NCBI RefSeq assembly: GCF_000368145.1
Contig: NZ_KB849287.1
Span: 179,903 to 243,902, forward strand
Source: Acinetobacter guillouiae CIP 63.46
Lineage (GTDB): Bacteria > Pseudomonadota > Gammaproteobacteria > Pseudomonadales > Moraxellaceae
DNA length: 64,000 nt
Direction: 5' to 3'
A program made the position numbers and the translations under genes. Positions 35,102 to 43,471 of the stretch are shown one piece after another. The notes under the pieces were generated by a model. That model searched no databases. It was not told the DNA's origin and saw only the letters and a program-made list of their open reading frames with translations. Every line of letters begins with the position of its first letter. Position 1 is the stretch's first letter.

Positions 35102-36118
35102 ATGCTCGATAAACGGTATCAAGTTTTTATTACAACATCTGGCAAAGAAATGCAGCCAGAACGGATGGTCGTGTCACAAACCCTTATAGGGATGGGGTTT
35201 TTTTCTTGGGGATTAGAACAACGGACACCATTAAGTACCGCATTTGCACGTCGTCAGATAGATGACTGTGATTACGTTTTATTGTTGTTGGGGAGTCAAT
35301 ATGGTGAGCAATCTGTTTCAGGGGTGAGTTATCTACATCTTGAATATATTTATGCGGTGACCAAACAGAAACCAATTATTGTATTTATGCATGAGAGTCC
35401 TGAATTTCGCGAACCGCATTTAAAAGAAGAAAGTACGCTGCTAAAAGAAAAGTTTAATGAATTTAGACATCAACTACAAAAAGAAGTTGAGCAAGTCGTT
35501 ACTTATCGAACTTTACGAGATTTAGAACTTGCGGTACGTTCATATATGCCACAAATGCTAGAGCGCTATCCTGTTGTAGGATGGGTAAGACCTCAGAATA
35601 TTCAAGTCTTACAAGATGAGATTGATCGTTTAAAAGCAAAGTTGGCGCATGTTTCCGTAGAGCAAGGGAAAAAAGAAGCAGATCCATTTTTAACTTTACC
35701 CAAAGTTTCATTGCATGAAGTGTTTAATTTTGATTATCGAATGCATGCCTATCAAGATGGTAATTTTAAAGAGTTATCGCCAGTGCGTGAGATGACTTGG
35801 GCAGAGCTGTTAAAAATTTTATCGGTTGAATTTAGACAACCGACGTCTGAGGATTTTTTCTCTAAAGTCTTAAACGAATATTTGAATAATACGGGTTTAA
35901 CCGACGCACAAGTGGTGATGCCACGTGCCCATGCTGTGTCTAGAGCGCAGATTAATGTGCGTTCCTTGCATACAATTAAGCAGCAAGTCCGTCAAAATGA
36001 ATGGATCATCCCTGTGGGGCGTGATGATCGTCAGCGTATGCTATGGCAGATGACGGATAAATGCGTGAAACTACTTGAAAGTTCACAACGTATTAGCAGT
36101 CGTTCGTCAATTTTTTAA
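35102..36118 (+). CDS. DUF4062-domain protein
   Basis: A 338-residue soluble protein. Residues 6-105 form the DUF4062 domain, a TIR-like Rossmann fold: YQVFITTSGKEMQPERMVVSQTL, then STAFARRQIDDCDYVLLLLGSQYG and SYLHLEYIYAVTKQKPIIVFM. A helical region (110-185, coiled coil near VLQDEIDRLKAKLAHV) and a C-terminal domain of about 140 residues without clear relatives follow. DUF4062 often caps NTPases and other signalling or defence proteins, here without an NTPase. It stands alone between murI and hemH with 107 bases upstream and 99 downstream. Function unknown. Confidence 0.8.
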   Translation: MLDKRYQVFITTSGKEMQPERMVVSQTLIGMGFFSWGLEQRTPLSTAFARRQIDDCDYVLLLLGSQYGEQSVSGVSYLHLEYIYAVTKQKPIIVFMHESPEFREPHLKEESTLLKEKFNEFRHQLQKEVEQVVTYRTLRDLELAVRSYMPQMLERYPVVGWVRPQNIQVLQDEIDRLKAKLAHVSVEQGKKEADPFLTLPKVSLHEVFNFDYRMHAYQDGNFKELSPVREMTWAELLKILSVEFRQPTSEDFFSKVLNEYLNNTGLTDAQVVMPRAHAVSRAQINVRSLHTIKQQVRQNEWIIPVGRDDRQRMLWQMTDKCVKLLESSQRISSRSSIF

Positions 36119-36217
36119 ATCAAATAAATTGAGTGAGTTAAGATAAAAAATTTTGTTTAGATAAAGACTCTGTTAAGCTGATCATTCGAGATAAACTATT
36201 CTGTAAATCGGGTGAAA

Positions 36218-37228
36218 ATGTCTTTATCTAAACCTAAAGTCCTGATTATTATTGCTAATTTAGGGACACCAGATGCGCCTACAGCTTCAGCTGTTCGGGC
36301 TTTTTTAAAGCAGTTTTTATCAGATCAACGTGTCATCGAAATTCCCAAAATTTTATGGGCAATTATTTTAAATGCATTTGTTCTGCCTTTTCGACCAAAG
36401 CGTGTTGCCGAAGCTTATGCACAAGTCTGGTCAAATGATTCACCGATGCGTGAAATTCTATTTGAACAAGTTAAATCTCTACAAGAAAAATTAATAAGTA
36501 CGAATGCTGATTTAGATTTAGATATTGTGCCAGCGATGACCTATGGGCGACCGGGTATTGATGCTGTATTGAATGATGCGAAAACCAAGCATTATGACCA
36601 TATTATTCTTTTCCCGCTTTTTCCTCAGTACTCGGCAACATCAACAGCCCCTTTATATGATGCCGTTGCACAATGGTTGTTAAAGCAACGCAATATTCCG
36701 GGTTTAAGTTTTATTCGAGATTATTATCAACACCCACTTTATATTCAGGCGCTAGCCAACAGTGTGCGTGATTATCAGCAGCAATATGGACCAGCAGCTA
36801 AACTGTTGATGTCTTTTCACGGGATCCCACAGCCTTATGCAGATAAAGGTGATCCTTATGCAGAGCGTTGTCGGATCACTGCACTTAAGGTAGCTCAGGC
36901 GTTGAATTTAAAAGACGACCAATGGGCGATCAGTTTCCAATCTCGTTTTGGCAAACAAGAATGGGTAAAACCGTATACCGACCAGCTATTGCAAGAGTGG
37001 GCAGCGCAAGGCGTCGAATCTGTTCAAGTGCTGAGTCCTGCATTTTCGGCAGATTGTTTAGAAACCTTGGAAGAGCTGGCGATTCAAAATGCTGAATTGT
37101 TTTTAAAGGCAGGTGGTCAACACTATGCTTACATTCCGGCATTAAATAGCCGTGCGGATCATATTGACTTATTTGAGCAACTTTTACAGACTCAATTGAA
37201 TACACTCAAGTTTCATTTACAGGTATAG
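36218..37228 (+). CDS. hemH: Ferrochelatase
   Basis: HemH inserts Fe2+ into protoporphyrin IX, the last step of heme b synthesis. The 336 residues match the family. Motifs seen: [31 protein letters not shown] at the start, YPQY-equivalent [33 protein letters not shown] with the metal-site His, and [17 protein letters not shown], followed by [14 protein letters not shown] with the conserved Glu. The open frame reaches a GTG at 36212, but GGGTG sits before the ATG at 36218, which is taken as start. Downstream, the MBL gene begins 20 bases after its stop, so they may be cotranscribed. Confidence 0.96.
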   Translation: MSLSKPKVLIIIANLGTPDAPTASAVRAFLKQFLSDQRVIEIPKILWAIILNAFVLPFRPKRVAEAYAQVWSNDSPMREILFEQVKSLQEKLISTNADLDLDIVPAMTYGRPGIDAVLNDAKTKHYDHIILFPLFPQYSATSTAPLYDAVAQWLLKQRNIPGLSFIRDYYQHPLYIQALANSVRDYQQQYGPAAKLLMSFHGIPQPYADKGDPYAERCRITALKVAQALNLKDDQWAISFQSRFGKQEWVKPYTDQLLQEWAAQGVESVQVLSPAFSADCLETLEELAIQNAELFLKAGGQHYAYIPALNSRADHIDLFEQLLQTQLNTLKFHLQV

Positions 37229-37248
37229 GGTTTTTTAGGAAAATTATC

Positions 37249-37893
37249 ATGTTACAAGTCAAGATTGTACCCGTTACTGCATTCGCCCAAAATTGTTCTA
37301 TTGTTTGGGATTCTGAAACCAAAGAAGCGGTATTGATTGATGCTGGTGGTGAGCCTGAGAAATTAAAACAAGAAGTTGAAGCATTAGGACTGACAGTCAA
37401 AGCATTATGGTTAACACATGGTCATTTGGACCATGCAGGTGCGGTAGGTGCATTGGTCAAAGAATGGAATGTGCCTGTGATTGGTCCGCATAAAGAAGAC
37501 CTGTTTTGGTTAGAAATGATTCAAGAAGTATCTGCCCGTTATGGATTTCCAATTCCTGAGCCTGTTCATGTCAATCAATGGTTAGAGGGTGGCGAAAAGC
37601 TAAGCTTAGGGAATGAAGAGTTTGAAGTGCGTTTTGCACCAGGGCATACACCAGGCCACGTCATTTTTTACAATGCCAAATATGGCGTGCTTTGGACAGG
37701 GGATGTGCTGTTTAAAGGTTCAATCGGTCGTACTGACTTTCCAAAAGGCAACCATCAACAGCTCTTAGATTCAATTCAGCGTGAATGTTTTACCCTGCCT
37801 GATGAAACTCAATTTATTTCAGGACATGGTCCAATGAGTACTATTGGTTTTGAAAAGCAACACAATCCTTTTGTGGCAAGTAAAGCGGGTTAA
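37249..37893 (+). CDS. MBL-fold hydrolase, YcbL/glyoxalase II-like
   Basis: A 214-residue metallo-beta-lactamase-fold protein. The metal motif T-H-x-H-x-D-H reads THGHLDHAG with His57, His59, Asp61 and His62. Further ligands are in APGHTPGHVIFY, WTGDVLFKGSIGRTDFP and FISGHGPMSTIGFEK. This set matches the small type II glyoxalase/YcbL branch, which hydrolyses S-D-lactoylglutathione or related thioesters and lacks the C-terminal helical domain of full-length GloB. The substrate is not certain. It follows hemH by 20 bases and ends in a clear terminator (37934). Confidence 0.93.
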   Translation: MLQVKIVPVTAFAQNCSIVWDSETKEAVLIDAGGEPEKLKQEVEALGLTVKALWLTHGHLDHAGAVGALVKEWNVPVIGPHKEDLFWLEMIQEVSARYGFPIPEPVHVNQWLEGGEKLSLGNEEFEVRFAPGHTPGHVIFYNAKYGVLWTGDVLFKGSIGRTDFPKGNHQQLLDSIQRECFTLPDETQFISGHGPMSTIGFEKQHNPFVASKAG

Positions 37894-37933
37894 GTATTCA
37901 CTGTCTGGCTTTATAGTAAAAATAAGAAATGAG

Positions 37934-37971
37934 AAAATGGTGAAGTAATGAATGTTTTACTCACCATTTTT
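37934..37971 (+). terminator. Rho-independent terminator after the MBL gene
   Basis: AAAATGGTGA (37934-37943) pairs with TCACCATTTT (37961-37970) with a further inner stem, followed by TGTTTT. About 200 bases of plain AT-rich DNA without a gene follow. Confidence 0.8.
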
Positions 37972-38183
37972 GTTTTAAATGTATAGTTTATTGATGATCC
38001 AATATTTAGTAAGAATCTGTAATAGTAACGTGAATGATCTGAGTGAAAATAGACCATAGAACGATGTTGTTTATTCTCATTTTTAAATAACTCCTGCAAA
38101 AGTCATTCATCTCACCATTGAAATAATATGCGTGGAGAATGAGAAAATTAAATTACTCAATAATAGTGTTAAATTGATTTAAA

Positions 38184-38345
38184 TCACCGCTCCTTTACCA
38201 TTTCTAATTTGATTAATAAGATGACTATTGCAAATAGAATTCCAACTACGATAAGAGAAAAATCGAGAGCATATACTCCAATAAAAGTAAAAAATGCACA
38301 TAAAATTGCAAGGATGGCGACAAAAAATTTTAAGCCTATAGGCAC
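38184..38345 (-). CDS. Small two-segment membrane protein, GTG start
   Basis: A 53-residue frame reads VPIGLKFFVAILAILCAFFT, then FIGVYALDFSLIVVGILFAIVILLIK and ends LEMVKER. Two hydrophobic segments are joined by a short polar turn (YALDFS), with a basic end that should stay in the cytoplasm. GGAG lies 8 bases before the GTG at 38345. It has no recognised family. The coding look is supported by the clean hydrophobic pattern and the ribosome site only. Confidence 0.5.
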   Translation of the reverse strand: MPIGLKFFVAILAILCAFFTFIGVYALDFSLIVVGILFAIVILLIKLEMVKER

Positions 38346-38556
38346 CTTAATACTCCAAGTTTCATTATAAATTGAAACTAATCAAATTTTTATATATAAA
38401 GTGTGAAATGAAACATGTAGTATCATATCGCTATACAGATCCAAAAATAAATAGTTATTGTAAAGTTTAAGTATAATTTTATTTAATTGTTTCTAATGAA
38501 AAGGGTGCGTTTAAGTATGTTAAGTCAGTGATGATTACATAAATTTGTCACACAGC

Positions 38557-38724
38557 TTAAGAATCCTCTGCTTGCGGTGCGTCGTCTGTAGGTAGAGTAT
38601 ATTCATCATTGGCCCATGCACCTAAATCAATCAGTTTGCAACGCTCAGAGCAAAATGGACGGGATTCATTACCTTCCCATGTAGAAGGCTCACCGCAGCG
38701 GGGGCAAGGAAAAGTTTTAGACAT
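38557..38724 (-). CDS. yacG: DNA gyrase inhibitor YacG (zinc-binding)
   Basis: A 55-residue protein with the four-Cys zinc site of Yac[13 protein letters not shown] (Cys7 and Cys10) and [16 protein letters not shown] (Cys25 and Cys29), then an acidic tail. E. coli YacG binds GyrB and blocks DNA binding by gyrase. The start ATG at 38724 is followed directly by SKTFPCPRC, as in homologs, with a GAGG upstream. It is divergent from the trmB-like gene at 38806, with about 80 bases between them for two promoters. In other gammaproteobacteria yacG sits with coaE and pilD; that context is absent within the window. Confidence 0.92.
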   Translation of the reverse strand: MSKTFPCPRCGEPSTWEGNESRPFCSERCKLIDLGAWANDEYTLPTDDAPQAEDS

Positions 38725-38805
38725 ATGGAAATCCTCATTTAAAAAAGCAAAAACCGTAAAGAGTTGTTAAACTTGTGAACGATTTCTTGTTAGTTTGATC
38801 TGATT

Positions 38806-39462
38806 ATGTCGATTCGTCAATTTCAAGCACAGCGTATGCATGCTCCTCGTGATTTTCAATGTATTGAAAATAACCCAATTTGTGTAGAAATTGGGGCAGG
38901 AAAGGGCAAACATGCCTTGCTCTTTTCTGAACAGCACCCTGAACTGAAATTGATTGCGATAGAAAGAACCCGTGAAAAATATATTGCAATGCAAAAACAG
39001 CATCAGTTGGAAGGTCAAACAAATTTAACCCCTATTCATGCTGATGCATTACCGTGGGTGGTGCATGCACTTTATCCCAATCAGGTACAACAGTTTTTTA
39101 TTCTATATCCAAATCCAGAACCGCATAACCCTGCGCAACGCTGGTTAAATATGCCTTTTTTTGAATTTCTGATTTCCAGATTATCTCCAAATGGCAGCAT
39201 CACTTTAGCCAGTAATATTCCTGAATATATTGCTGAAGCAGAACAGCAACTAAAAGATGTTTGGAAGCTGCCTTATGAAAAACAAACGATTGCATCAGAT
39301 TCAGCGCGTACGCATTTTGAAATTAAATATTTAGAACGTGGTGAATTGTGTCAGCAATTGATTATTGCTAAACCTGAGCATTATCAAACCCGTTTTGATG
39401 AGATTGGACCACGTCAGGGTAAAAGTGTTGACAACCAATCAGAGCCATCTGATGCCAATTAA
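38806..39462 (+). CDS. TrmB-like SAM-dependent methyltransferase
   Basis: A 218-residue class I methyltransferase. The SAM loop is CVEIGAGKGKHALLF (residues 26-40), followed by LIAIERTREKYIAMQ and a DALPW segment. The order matches TrmB, which makes m7G46 in tRNA. The hallmark FPDPWPKKRHNKRR motif is replaced by LYPNPEPHNPAQRW, so the catalytic region is divergent and the target may differ. The end overlaps the start of the next gene by 11 bases, so they are coupled. The C-terminal 20 residues are polar and look disordered. Confidence 0.75.
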   Translation: MSIRQFQAQRMHAPRDFQCIENNPICVEIGAGKGKHALLFSEQHPELKLIAIERTREKYIAMQKQHQLEGQTNLTPIHADALPWVVHALYPNQVQQFFILYPNPEPHNPAQRWLNMPFFEFLISRLSPNGSITLASNIPEYIAEAEQQLKDVWKLPYEKQTIASDSARTHFEIKYLERGELCQQLIIAKPEHYQTRFDEIGPRQGKSVDNQSEPSDAN

Positions 39463-40657
39463 GAAAATTGCCATCATTGGGGCTGGGCCAGCAGGTTTAA
39501 TGGCTGCAGATGTTTTAAGTCAATCTACAACTGATTATGAAGTTCATGTTTTTGAACAGAAACCTTCTGCTGCACGTAAATTTTTGATGGCTGGAAAGAC
39601 AGGGCTGAATATTTCCCATGCAGAAGCATTTGAACAATTTATTCAACGTTATGATCATGTGGAATGGTTAAGATCTTGGGTTGAAAAGTGGGATGCGACT
39701 TGGATTCAAAATTGGATGCATGGTTTAGGGATTGAATCCTATGTGGGCAGTTCAGGACGAATTTTTCCTGTAGAAATGAAGGCCGCGCCTTTGTTACGTG
39801 CTTGGTTAAAGCAGTTGGCAGCACAGCACGTTCAATTTCATTATCGTCATCAAATAATAGATTTAAAGCAGCAACAACTCGAAATTCTTGATCTCAGGAA
39901 CAATGAAGCACAGCTTTTGAATTTTGATGCGATTATTCTGGCTTGTGGTGCTGTGTCATGGTCACGTTTAGGTAGTGATGGTGCATGGCAAAAGTGGTTG
40001 CCTGCTTCTGAAATTGAAGCGTTTCAAGCGAGCAATGCCGGTGTGGTTCGGATATGGTCGAATTATATGCAACCTGTCTTTGGTCAGCCTCTTAAACGTG
40101 TAGATGCTTGGGTGGGAAATTCTGCAAAGACACAAGGTGATATTGTGATTACCCATTATGGATTAGAAAGTGGTCTCATCTATAAGCAGGGGCGATTATT
40201 ACGTCAGTTGGTACAGCACAATCAACCGATGTCGATTTATTTAGACTTGTTACCTGATCAAACTGTTCAACAGCTTACACAGAAATTACAGCCGTCCAAA
40301 AAGCAATCCAGTACCAATATCTGGCGAAAAGCAGGGTTAGATGCTGCCAAGGCCAATCTGATTCGTGAATTGGTAGATAAATCAGTGTGGAACACTCCTG
40401 AAAAACTCGCACAACAGATTAAGCATTTAAAAATTGAGCTTGAGGGATTTCGTCCGATTGAAGAAGCGATCAGTTGTGCCGGTGGTGTAAAGCAAGCCGT
40501 ATTAACACAGCATTTACAACTAAAATCCAATCCCCATGTATTTTGCTGTGGTGAAATGCTGGACTGGGATGCCCCGACAGGAGGATATTTATTGACTGCG
40601 TGTTTTGCGACAGGGCGTGCTGCGGGTGAGGGTGTGCATCAATATCTCAATAGATGA
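39452..40657 (+). CDS. BaiN/HI0933-like NAD(P)/FAD-dependent oxidoreductase
   Basis: A 401-residue flavoprotein of the HI0933/YhiN type (TIGR03862-like). The FAD loop is IAIIGAGPAGLMAADVLS at residues 6-23; GKTGLNISHAE and SSGRIFPVEMKAAPLLRAWL follow the family pattern, and the C-terminus has CAGGVKQ and FCCGEMLDWDAPTGGYLLTACFATGRAAGE, where FAD is closed in. The substrate is unknown for most members. The open frame extends to 39365 inside trmB, but the ATG at 39452 places the FAD loop at the N-terminus as usual. It overlaps the upstream gene by 11 bases, which suggests one transcript. Confidence 0.88.
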   Translation: MPIKKIAIIGAGPAGLMAADVLSQSTTDYEVHVFEQKPSAARKFLMAGKTGLNISHAEAFEQFIQRYDHVEWLRSWVEKWDATWIQNWMHGLGIESYVGSSGRIFPVEMKAAPLLRAWLKQLAAQHVQFHYRHQIIDLKQQQLEILDLRNNEAQLLNFDAIILACGAVSWSRLGSDGAWQKWLPASEIEAFQASNAGVVRIWSNYMQPVFGQPLKRVDAWVGNSAKTQGDIVITHYGLESGLIYKQGRLLRQLVQHNQPMSIYLDLLPDQTVQQLTQKLQPSKKQSSTNIWRKAGLDAAKANLIRELVDKSVWNTPEKLAQQIKHLKIELEGFRPIEEAISCAGGVKQAVLTQHLQLKSNPHVFCCGEMLDWDAPTGGYLLTACFATGRAAGEGVHQYLNR

Positions 40658-40755
40658 GATTAGGCAAAAAAATGATGGCGTTTTGATTAAAAACGCGACT
40701 TTTATGCTAGTTTGATGCTATTGCCAATAGCCTTTGAAATAGGGAGATTTTCTTA

Positions 40756-41166
40756 ATGTCTGCTGAAAAAATATATACAGGAAGTTGTTTGTGTGACGGT
40801 ATTCACTATGAGATTCATGGTGAAATTGGAGAGGTGATCGAGTGTCATTGCCAACGTTGTCGTAAAGCCAATGGCACAGCATTTGCGACCAATGCGCCAA
40901 TTCAAAAAGCAGATTTTAAAATTACCAAAGGTGAGGAATTACTGAAAAAATTTGCATCGACAGCAACAACAACACGTTGTTTCTGCCAAGAATGTGGCTC
41001 ACCGATCATCAGTATTAAAGCAGAGACACCAGATACCTATCGTTTAAGAATTGGAACTTTAGATACAGCTTTAGAACAGAAGCCAACAATGCATATTTTT
41101 ACTGCTTATAAAGCAGAGTGGGATACGATTTGTGACGGTTTACCTCAATATGATGAGCGTCCATAA
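40756..41166 (+). CDS. GFA-family (CENP-V/Gfa) zinc protein
   Basis: A 136-residue protein of the glutathione-dependent formaldehyde-activating fold. Zinc ligands appear as GSCLCDGIHYEI (Cys11 and Cys13), ECHCQRCRKANG (Cys30, Cys32, Cys35) and FCQECGSPI (Cys77 and Cys80), the Cys pattern of the family. Most members are of unknown function; activity with S-hydroxymethyl-glutathione was shown for Gfa, but cannot be assumed. AGGGAG lies before the ATG. It is monocistronic and converges on the HopJ gene, with a GGGATC/GATCCC hairpin at 41178-41194 between them. Confidence 0.9.
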   Translation: MSAEKIYTGSCLCDGIHYEIHGEIGEVIECHCQRCRKANGTAFATNAPIQKADFKITKGEELLKKFASTATTTRCFCQECGSPIISIKAETPDTYRLRIGTLDTALEQKPTMHIFTAYKAEWDTICDGLPQYDERP

Positions 41167-41213
41167 TCGTGTAGAAAGGGATCGAATAGATCCCTGACTT
41201 GATTGTATTGTTG

Positions 41214-41546
41214 TTATTTTGCAGTTAAAGCATCGCCTTCAAATTTGATGCCATTCCAACCATTTTGCATAAATTGGCGAATGTTCTGATGGTCTGTCGC
41301 ATCAGGTGTTGCCAAAACAGCAGCATAATGTTCTGCAAATAGATTTAGCGTTTGTTGTTGATCTAAATCATTTAATTGTGCAAAAGAAAAAACTTTGGCA
41401 CTGCCTTGGTTCTCTGTGGCAGCATTATGCTGTTGACCATTTTGGAATGCAGTCGGGGTGTGGGTATAACGAGCTTCAATATGATTGATGACATCTGCAA
41501 ATTTTGCATCGCCTGCTTTAAGTTGTTTCAATAATTCTTGAGCCAT
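41214..41546 (-). CDS. HopJ-type family protein
   Basis: A 110-residue protein with the HopJ pattern: LLKQLKAGDAKFADVINHIEARYTHTPTAFQNG, NQGSAKVFSFAQLNDLDQQQTLNLFAEHY, and DHQNIRQFMQNGWNGIKFEGDAL. The family is named for a predicted Pseudomonas type III substrate, but it is common in bacteria without type III secretion, so a secreted role is not implied. The function is unknown. No signal peptide is visible. It has its own start with no close upstream gene on that strand. Confidence 0.88.
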   Translation of the reverse strand: MAQELLKQLKAGDAKFADVINHIEARYTHTPTAFQNGQQHNAATENQGSAKVFSFAQLNDLDQQQTLNLFAEHYAAVLATPDATDHQNIRQFMQNGWNGIKFEGDALTAK

Positions 41547-41691
41547 GATGTGAAAATTCCGTGTTAAATCGTGCCAATATCATAGCCTATGGTTAAATAA
41601 TTCAGTAATGCTATTTAATATTTTGAGATGGGCCATTCTTTAACCATATTTGCTAAAATAACAGCATCGAAATCCATAAAAATAGGTCGGA

Positions 41692-42540
41692 ATGAATCGT
41701 CATAATATTAAAAATCAAGATTCAAACTTTATTTTGAGCCTGATCGGTCTTTTTGCTGAACGCTCATTATTATTAAAACTACGCCGTATCTTGATGCGTT
41801 TTATTCCTTTCCTACAGTTACAAAGTCAGGTCAAGAATATTGTGTATTTGTCGTGGTTGGTGGATATAGATCAAGTTCGTTCACGCTATCCACAGCCTAT
41901 TCAGTTATGGGAAAAGCAAGGGAAAACGATTTTTACCATACTGACATATCAGCATGAACATTTTGGTTTTTCTTTTTTAGGTCCATTACGCAAATTGATG
42001 CCATCACCGAAACAAAGCAATTGGCGCTTTTATATTGCCCCTACACAACAGGATAAAACGGTGATTTTCGAGCAAGTTGTGATTGACCAGCAGCTTTATG
42101 TTTTGAGTGGGCGTTTGGCAAGTGATGCGATGCCAGCACAATATGCAAAGAAATTTGTTCATCAAGTCTCTGAACAGCTGATTCAAACAGAACTCGAACT
42201 TGATCCAGTTTATCAATTATCCAGCACGGTTCAAATCAATACAGATCCGCGCTTGCCTGAGGCGTGGCAAAATTTATTCTTATCATGGGATGAGGCCATT
42301 CAATATCTGGCTGAACAAGACCATGCATGGGTCGAATGGGTCGATCAACCTGAAAAACTATCACAAGGGGATATTGAAATGCCTTTTGATTTTAGTCAGG
42401 TTCTGCCTGCGCAAGTGCTTAATATTGCTTGCCCCTTGCTACAACAATGGGGTGTTCGTGAACAAGATGTATTTGCCTTTGTTGTGCCAACTTTGGACTT
42501 TTATGTCAGAAATGAGTTGCCACTTAAATTAGATCGTTAA
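41692..42540 (+). CDS. DUF2071-like (YqjF-type) conserved protein
   Basis: A 282-residue soluble protein. The stretch VKNIVYLSWLVDIDQVRSRYPQPIQLWEKQGKTIFTILTYQHEHFGFSFLGPLRK resembles the start of the acetoacetate-decarboxylase-like DUF2071/YqjF family, and the repeated beta strands that follow are consistent with it. I see no catalytic Lys context that would support decarboxylase activity. AGGTCGGA precedes the ATG at 41692 by about 3 bases. It is followed by the DnaA-box-bearing spacer and crcB. Confidence in the gene is high; in the family it is moderate. Confidence 0.65.
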   Translation: MNRHNIKNQDSNFILSLIGLFAERSLLLKLRRILMRFIPFLQLQSQVKNIVYLSWLVDIDQVRSRYPQPIQLWEKQGKTIFTILTYQHEHFGFSFLGPLRKLMPSPKQSNWRFYIAPTQQDKTVIFEQVVIDQQLYVLSGRLASDAMPAQYAKKFVHQVSEQLIQTELELDPVYQLSSTVQINTDPRLPEAWQNLFLSWDEAIQYLAEQDHAWVEWVDQPEKLSQGDIEMPFDFSQVLPAQVLNIACPLLQQWGVREQDVFAFVVPTLDFYVRNELPLKLDR

Positions 42541-42557
42541 GCTTCTCCATGTTAATC

Positions 42558-42583
42558 TGTGGATAACTATCCGCTTATACACA
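42558..42583. promoter_or_regulatory. Two DnaA boxes in inverted orientation before crcB
   Basis: TGTGGATAA (42558-42566, the complement of TTATCCACA) and TTATACACA (42575-42583) both match the DnaA box consensus TTATNCACA exactly and lie 8 bases apart. A third exact box, TTATCCACA, is at 43017-43025 at the end of crcB. No dnaA or dnaN gene and no AT-rich unwinding element is near. Confidence 0.45.
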
Positions 42584-42650
42584 AGCTGAGCTGTAAAAAA
42601 TCGGATGGTGGGTAAATGCGTTTTTTAAAAAGTTTTAAGGATATCTAAAC

Positions 42651-43031
42651 ATGAATTGGCTATTGGTCGCATGCGGTGGGGCAATTGGTGCAAGTTTACG
42701 TTATGGTGCAGGGTTTATTATTTCTAAACCACATAGCCTATTCCCTTGGACAACATGGTCGATCAATATCTTGGGCTGTTTCTTGGCTGGGATTTTTTTT
42801 GCTTTTAGCCAACGCTATCCTATTTTACAGAATGAAACTCGATTATTTTTAATGGTTGGAATCCTCGGTGGTTTTACAACTTTTTCCAGTTTTGGTCTGG
42901 AAACATTCCAGCTGATTCGGCAGGGACAGTTTCCAATCGCTTTGGCTTATACCGTTTCTAGTGTGATTTTTGGTGTGATCTGTTTAGCGATTGGCTTTTA
43001 TATTTTTCAAATGCTTTTATCCACAAAATAA
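42651..43031 (+). CDS. crcB: Fluoride channel CrcB/Fluc
   Basis: CrcB exports fluoride as a dimer of four-helix subunits in the inner membrane. The 126 residues show the family pattern: GGAIGASLRYGAGFII (residues 9-24), WSINILGCFLAGIFF with the conserved Asn, and GILGGFTTFSSFGLET with the Phe and Ser/Thr residues lining the pore, then a fourth segment to the C-terminus. TTTTAAGGATATCTAAAC precedes the ATG. The upstream spacer of 110 bases lacks a recognisable fluoride riboswitch. A DnaA box overlaps the end of the gene. Confidence 0.96.
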   Translation: MNWLLVACGGAIGASLRYGAGFIISKPHSLFPWTTWSINILGCFLAGIFFAFSQRYPILQNETRLFLMVGILGGFTTFSSFGLETFQLIRQGQFPIALAYTVSSVIFGVICLAIGFYIFQMLLSTK

Positions 43032-43051
43032 TGTGCAATATTCAAAATGAA

Positions 43052-43079
43052 AAGCCTAAGCTGAGGGAAGCTTAGGCTT
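43052..43079 (-). terminator. Terminator between crcB and rpmE2
   Basis: AAGCCTAAGCT (43052-43062) pairs with AGCTTAGGCTT (43069-43079). Read on the minus strand, T-rich sequence (TTTTCATTTTG) follows, so it ends rpmE2; it may also end crcB. Confidence 0.75.
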
Positions 43080-43099
43080 AGACACAACATACAGTTCAA

Positions 43100-43348
43100 T
43101 TAACGTTTAAAACGGGCAAAGCGCTTATTGAAGTTGGCAATACGACCTTCATTGCTTGTCTGACGAATTTCACCTGTATAGAAAGGATGTGAAGCACTGG
43201 ATATATCGAGTGTGACATAAGGATATTGTGTGCCTTCATATTCTTTGGTGTTTGTTGTCTTGATCGTGCTACCAATAACAAAGTATGCATTGGCATTGGT
43301 GTCATGAAATAACACTTGACGATATTCTGGGTGGATACCTTGGCGCAT
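43100..43348 (-). CDS. rpmE2: 50S ribosomal protein L31 type B (zinc-free paralog)
   Basis: An 82-residue L31 of the long, type B form: [29 protein letters not shown], then [29 protein letters not shown]. The Cys residues that hold zinc in type A L31 are missing, which marks the C- paralog used to spare zinc. In many bacteria this gene is repressed by Zur and made only when zinc is short. A Zur-like palindrome lies 30 bases upstream of the start codon (43378-43397), which fits that scheme. A hairpin closes the gene on the downstream side. Confidence 0.95.
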   Translation of the reverse strand: MRQGIHPEYRQVLFHDTNANAYFVIGSTIKTTNTKEYEGTQYPYVTLDISSASHPFYTGEIRQTSNEGRIANFNKRFARFKR

Positions 43349-43377
43349 GGTTTTAACCTCTAATTATTTAAACATGG

Positions 43378-43397
43378 TGTAATGTTATAATATTACA
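43378..43397 (-). promoter_or_regulatory. Probable Zur binding site upstream of rpmE2
   Basis: The 20-base element is palindromic apart from one G/T pair and contains TGTTATAATATTACA, one base from the TGTTATAATATAACA core of proteobacterial Zur boxes. It ends 30 bases before the rpmE2 ATG on the minus strand, in position to block the promoter. It is a sequence match; binding has not been shown. Confidence 0.7.
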
Positions 43398-43471
43398 TTT
43401 AACTTGTAAAGTACCTCATTTGATACGTATTCATGTTGTATATCGAACTTGGAAAAAAGTGAGATAAAAAA

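Noticed and set aside
37911-38099. 62-residue minus-strand frame after the MBL gene
   Set aside because: It runs through the terminator hairpin and has no ribosome site or protein-like pattern.
41214-41546. HopJ-like protein as a type III effector
   Set aside because: The family is widespread without type III secretion, no such genes are in the window, and no secretion signal is visible.
42541-42650. Fluoride riboswitch before crcB
   Set aside because: No match to the conserved GGCAUUCCGCC-type core or pseudoknot arms.
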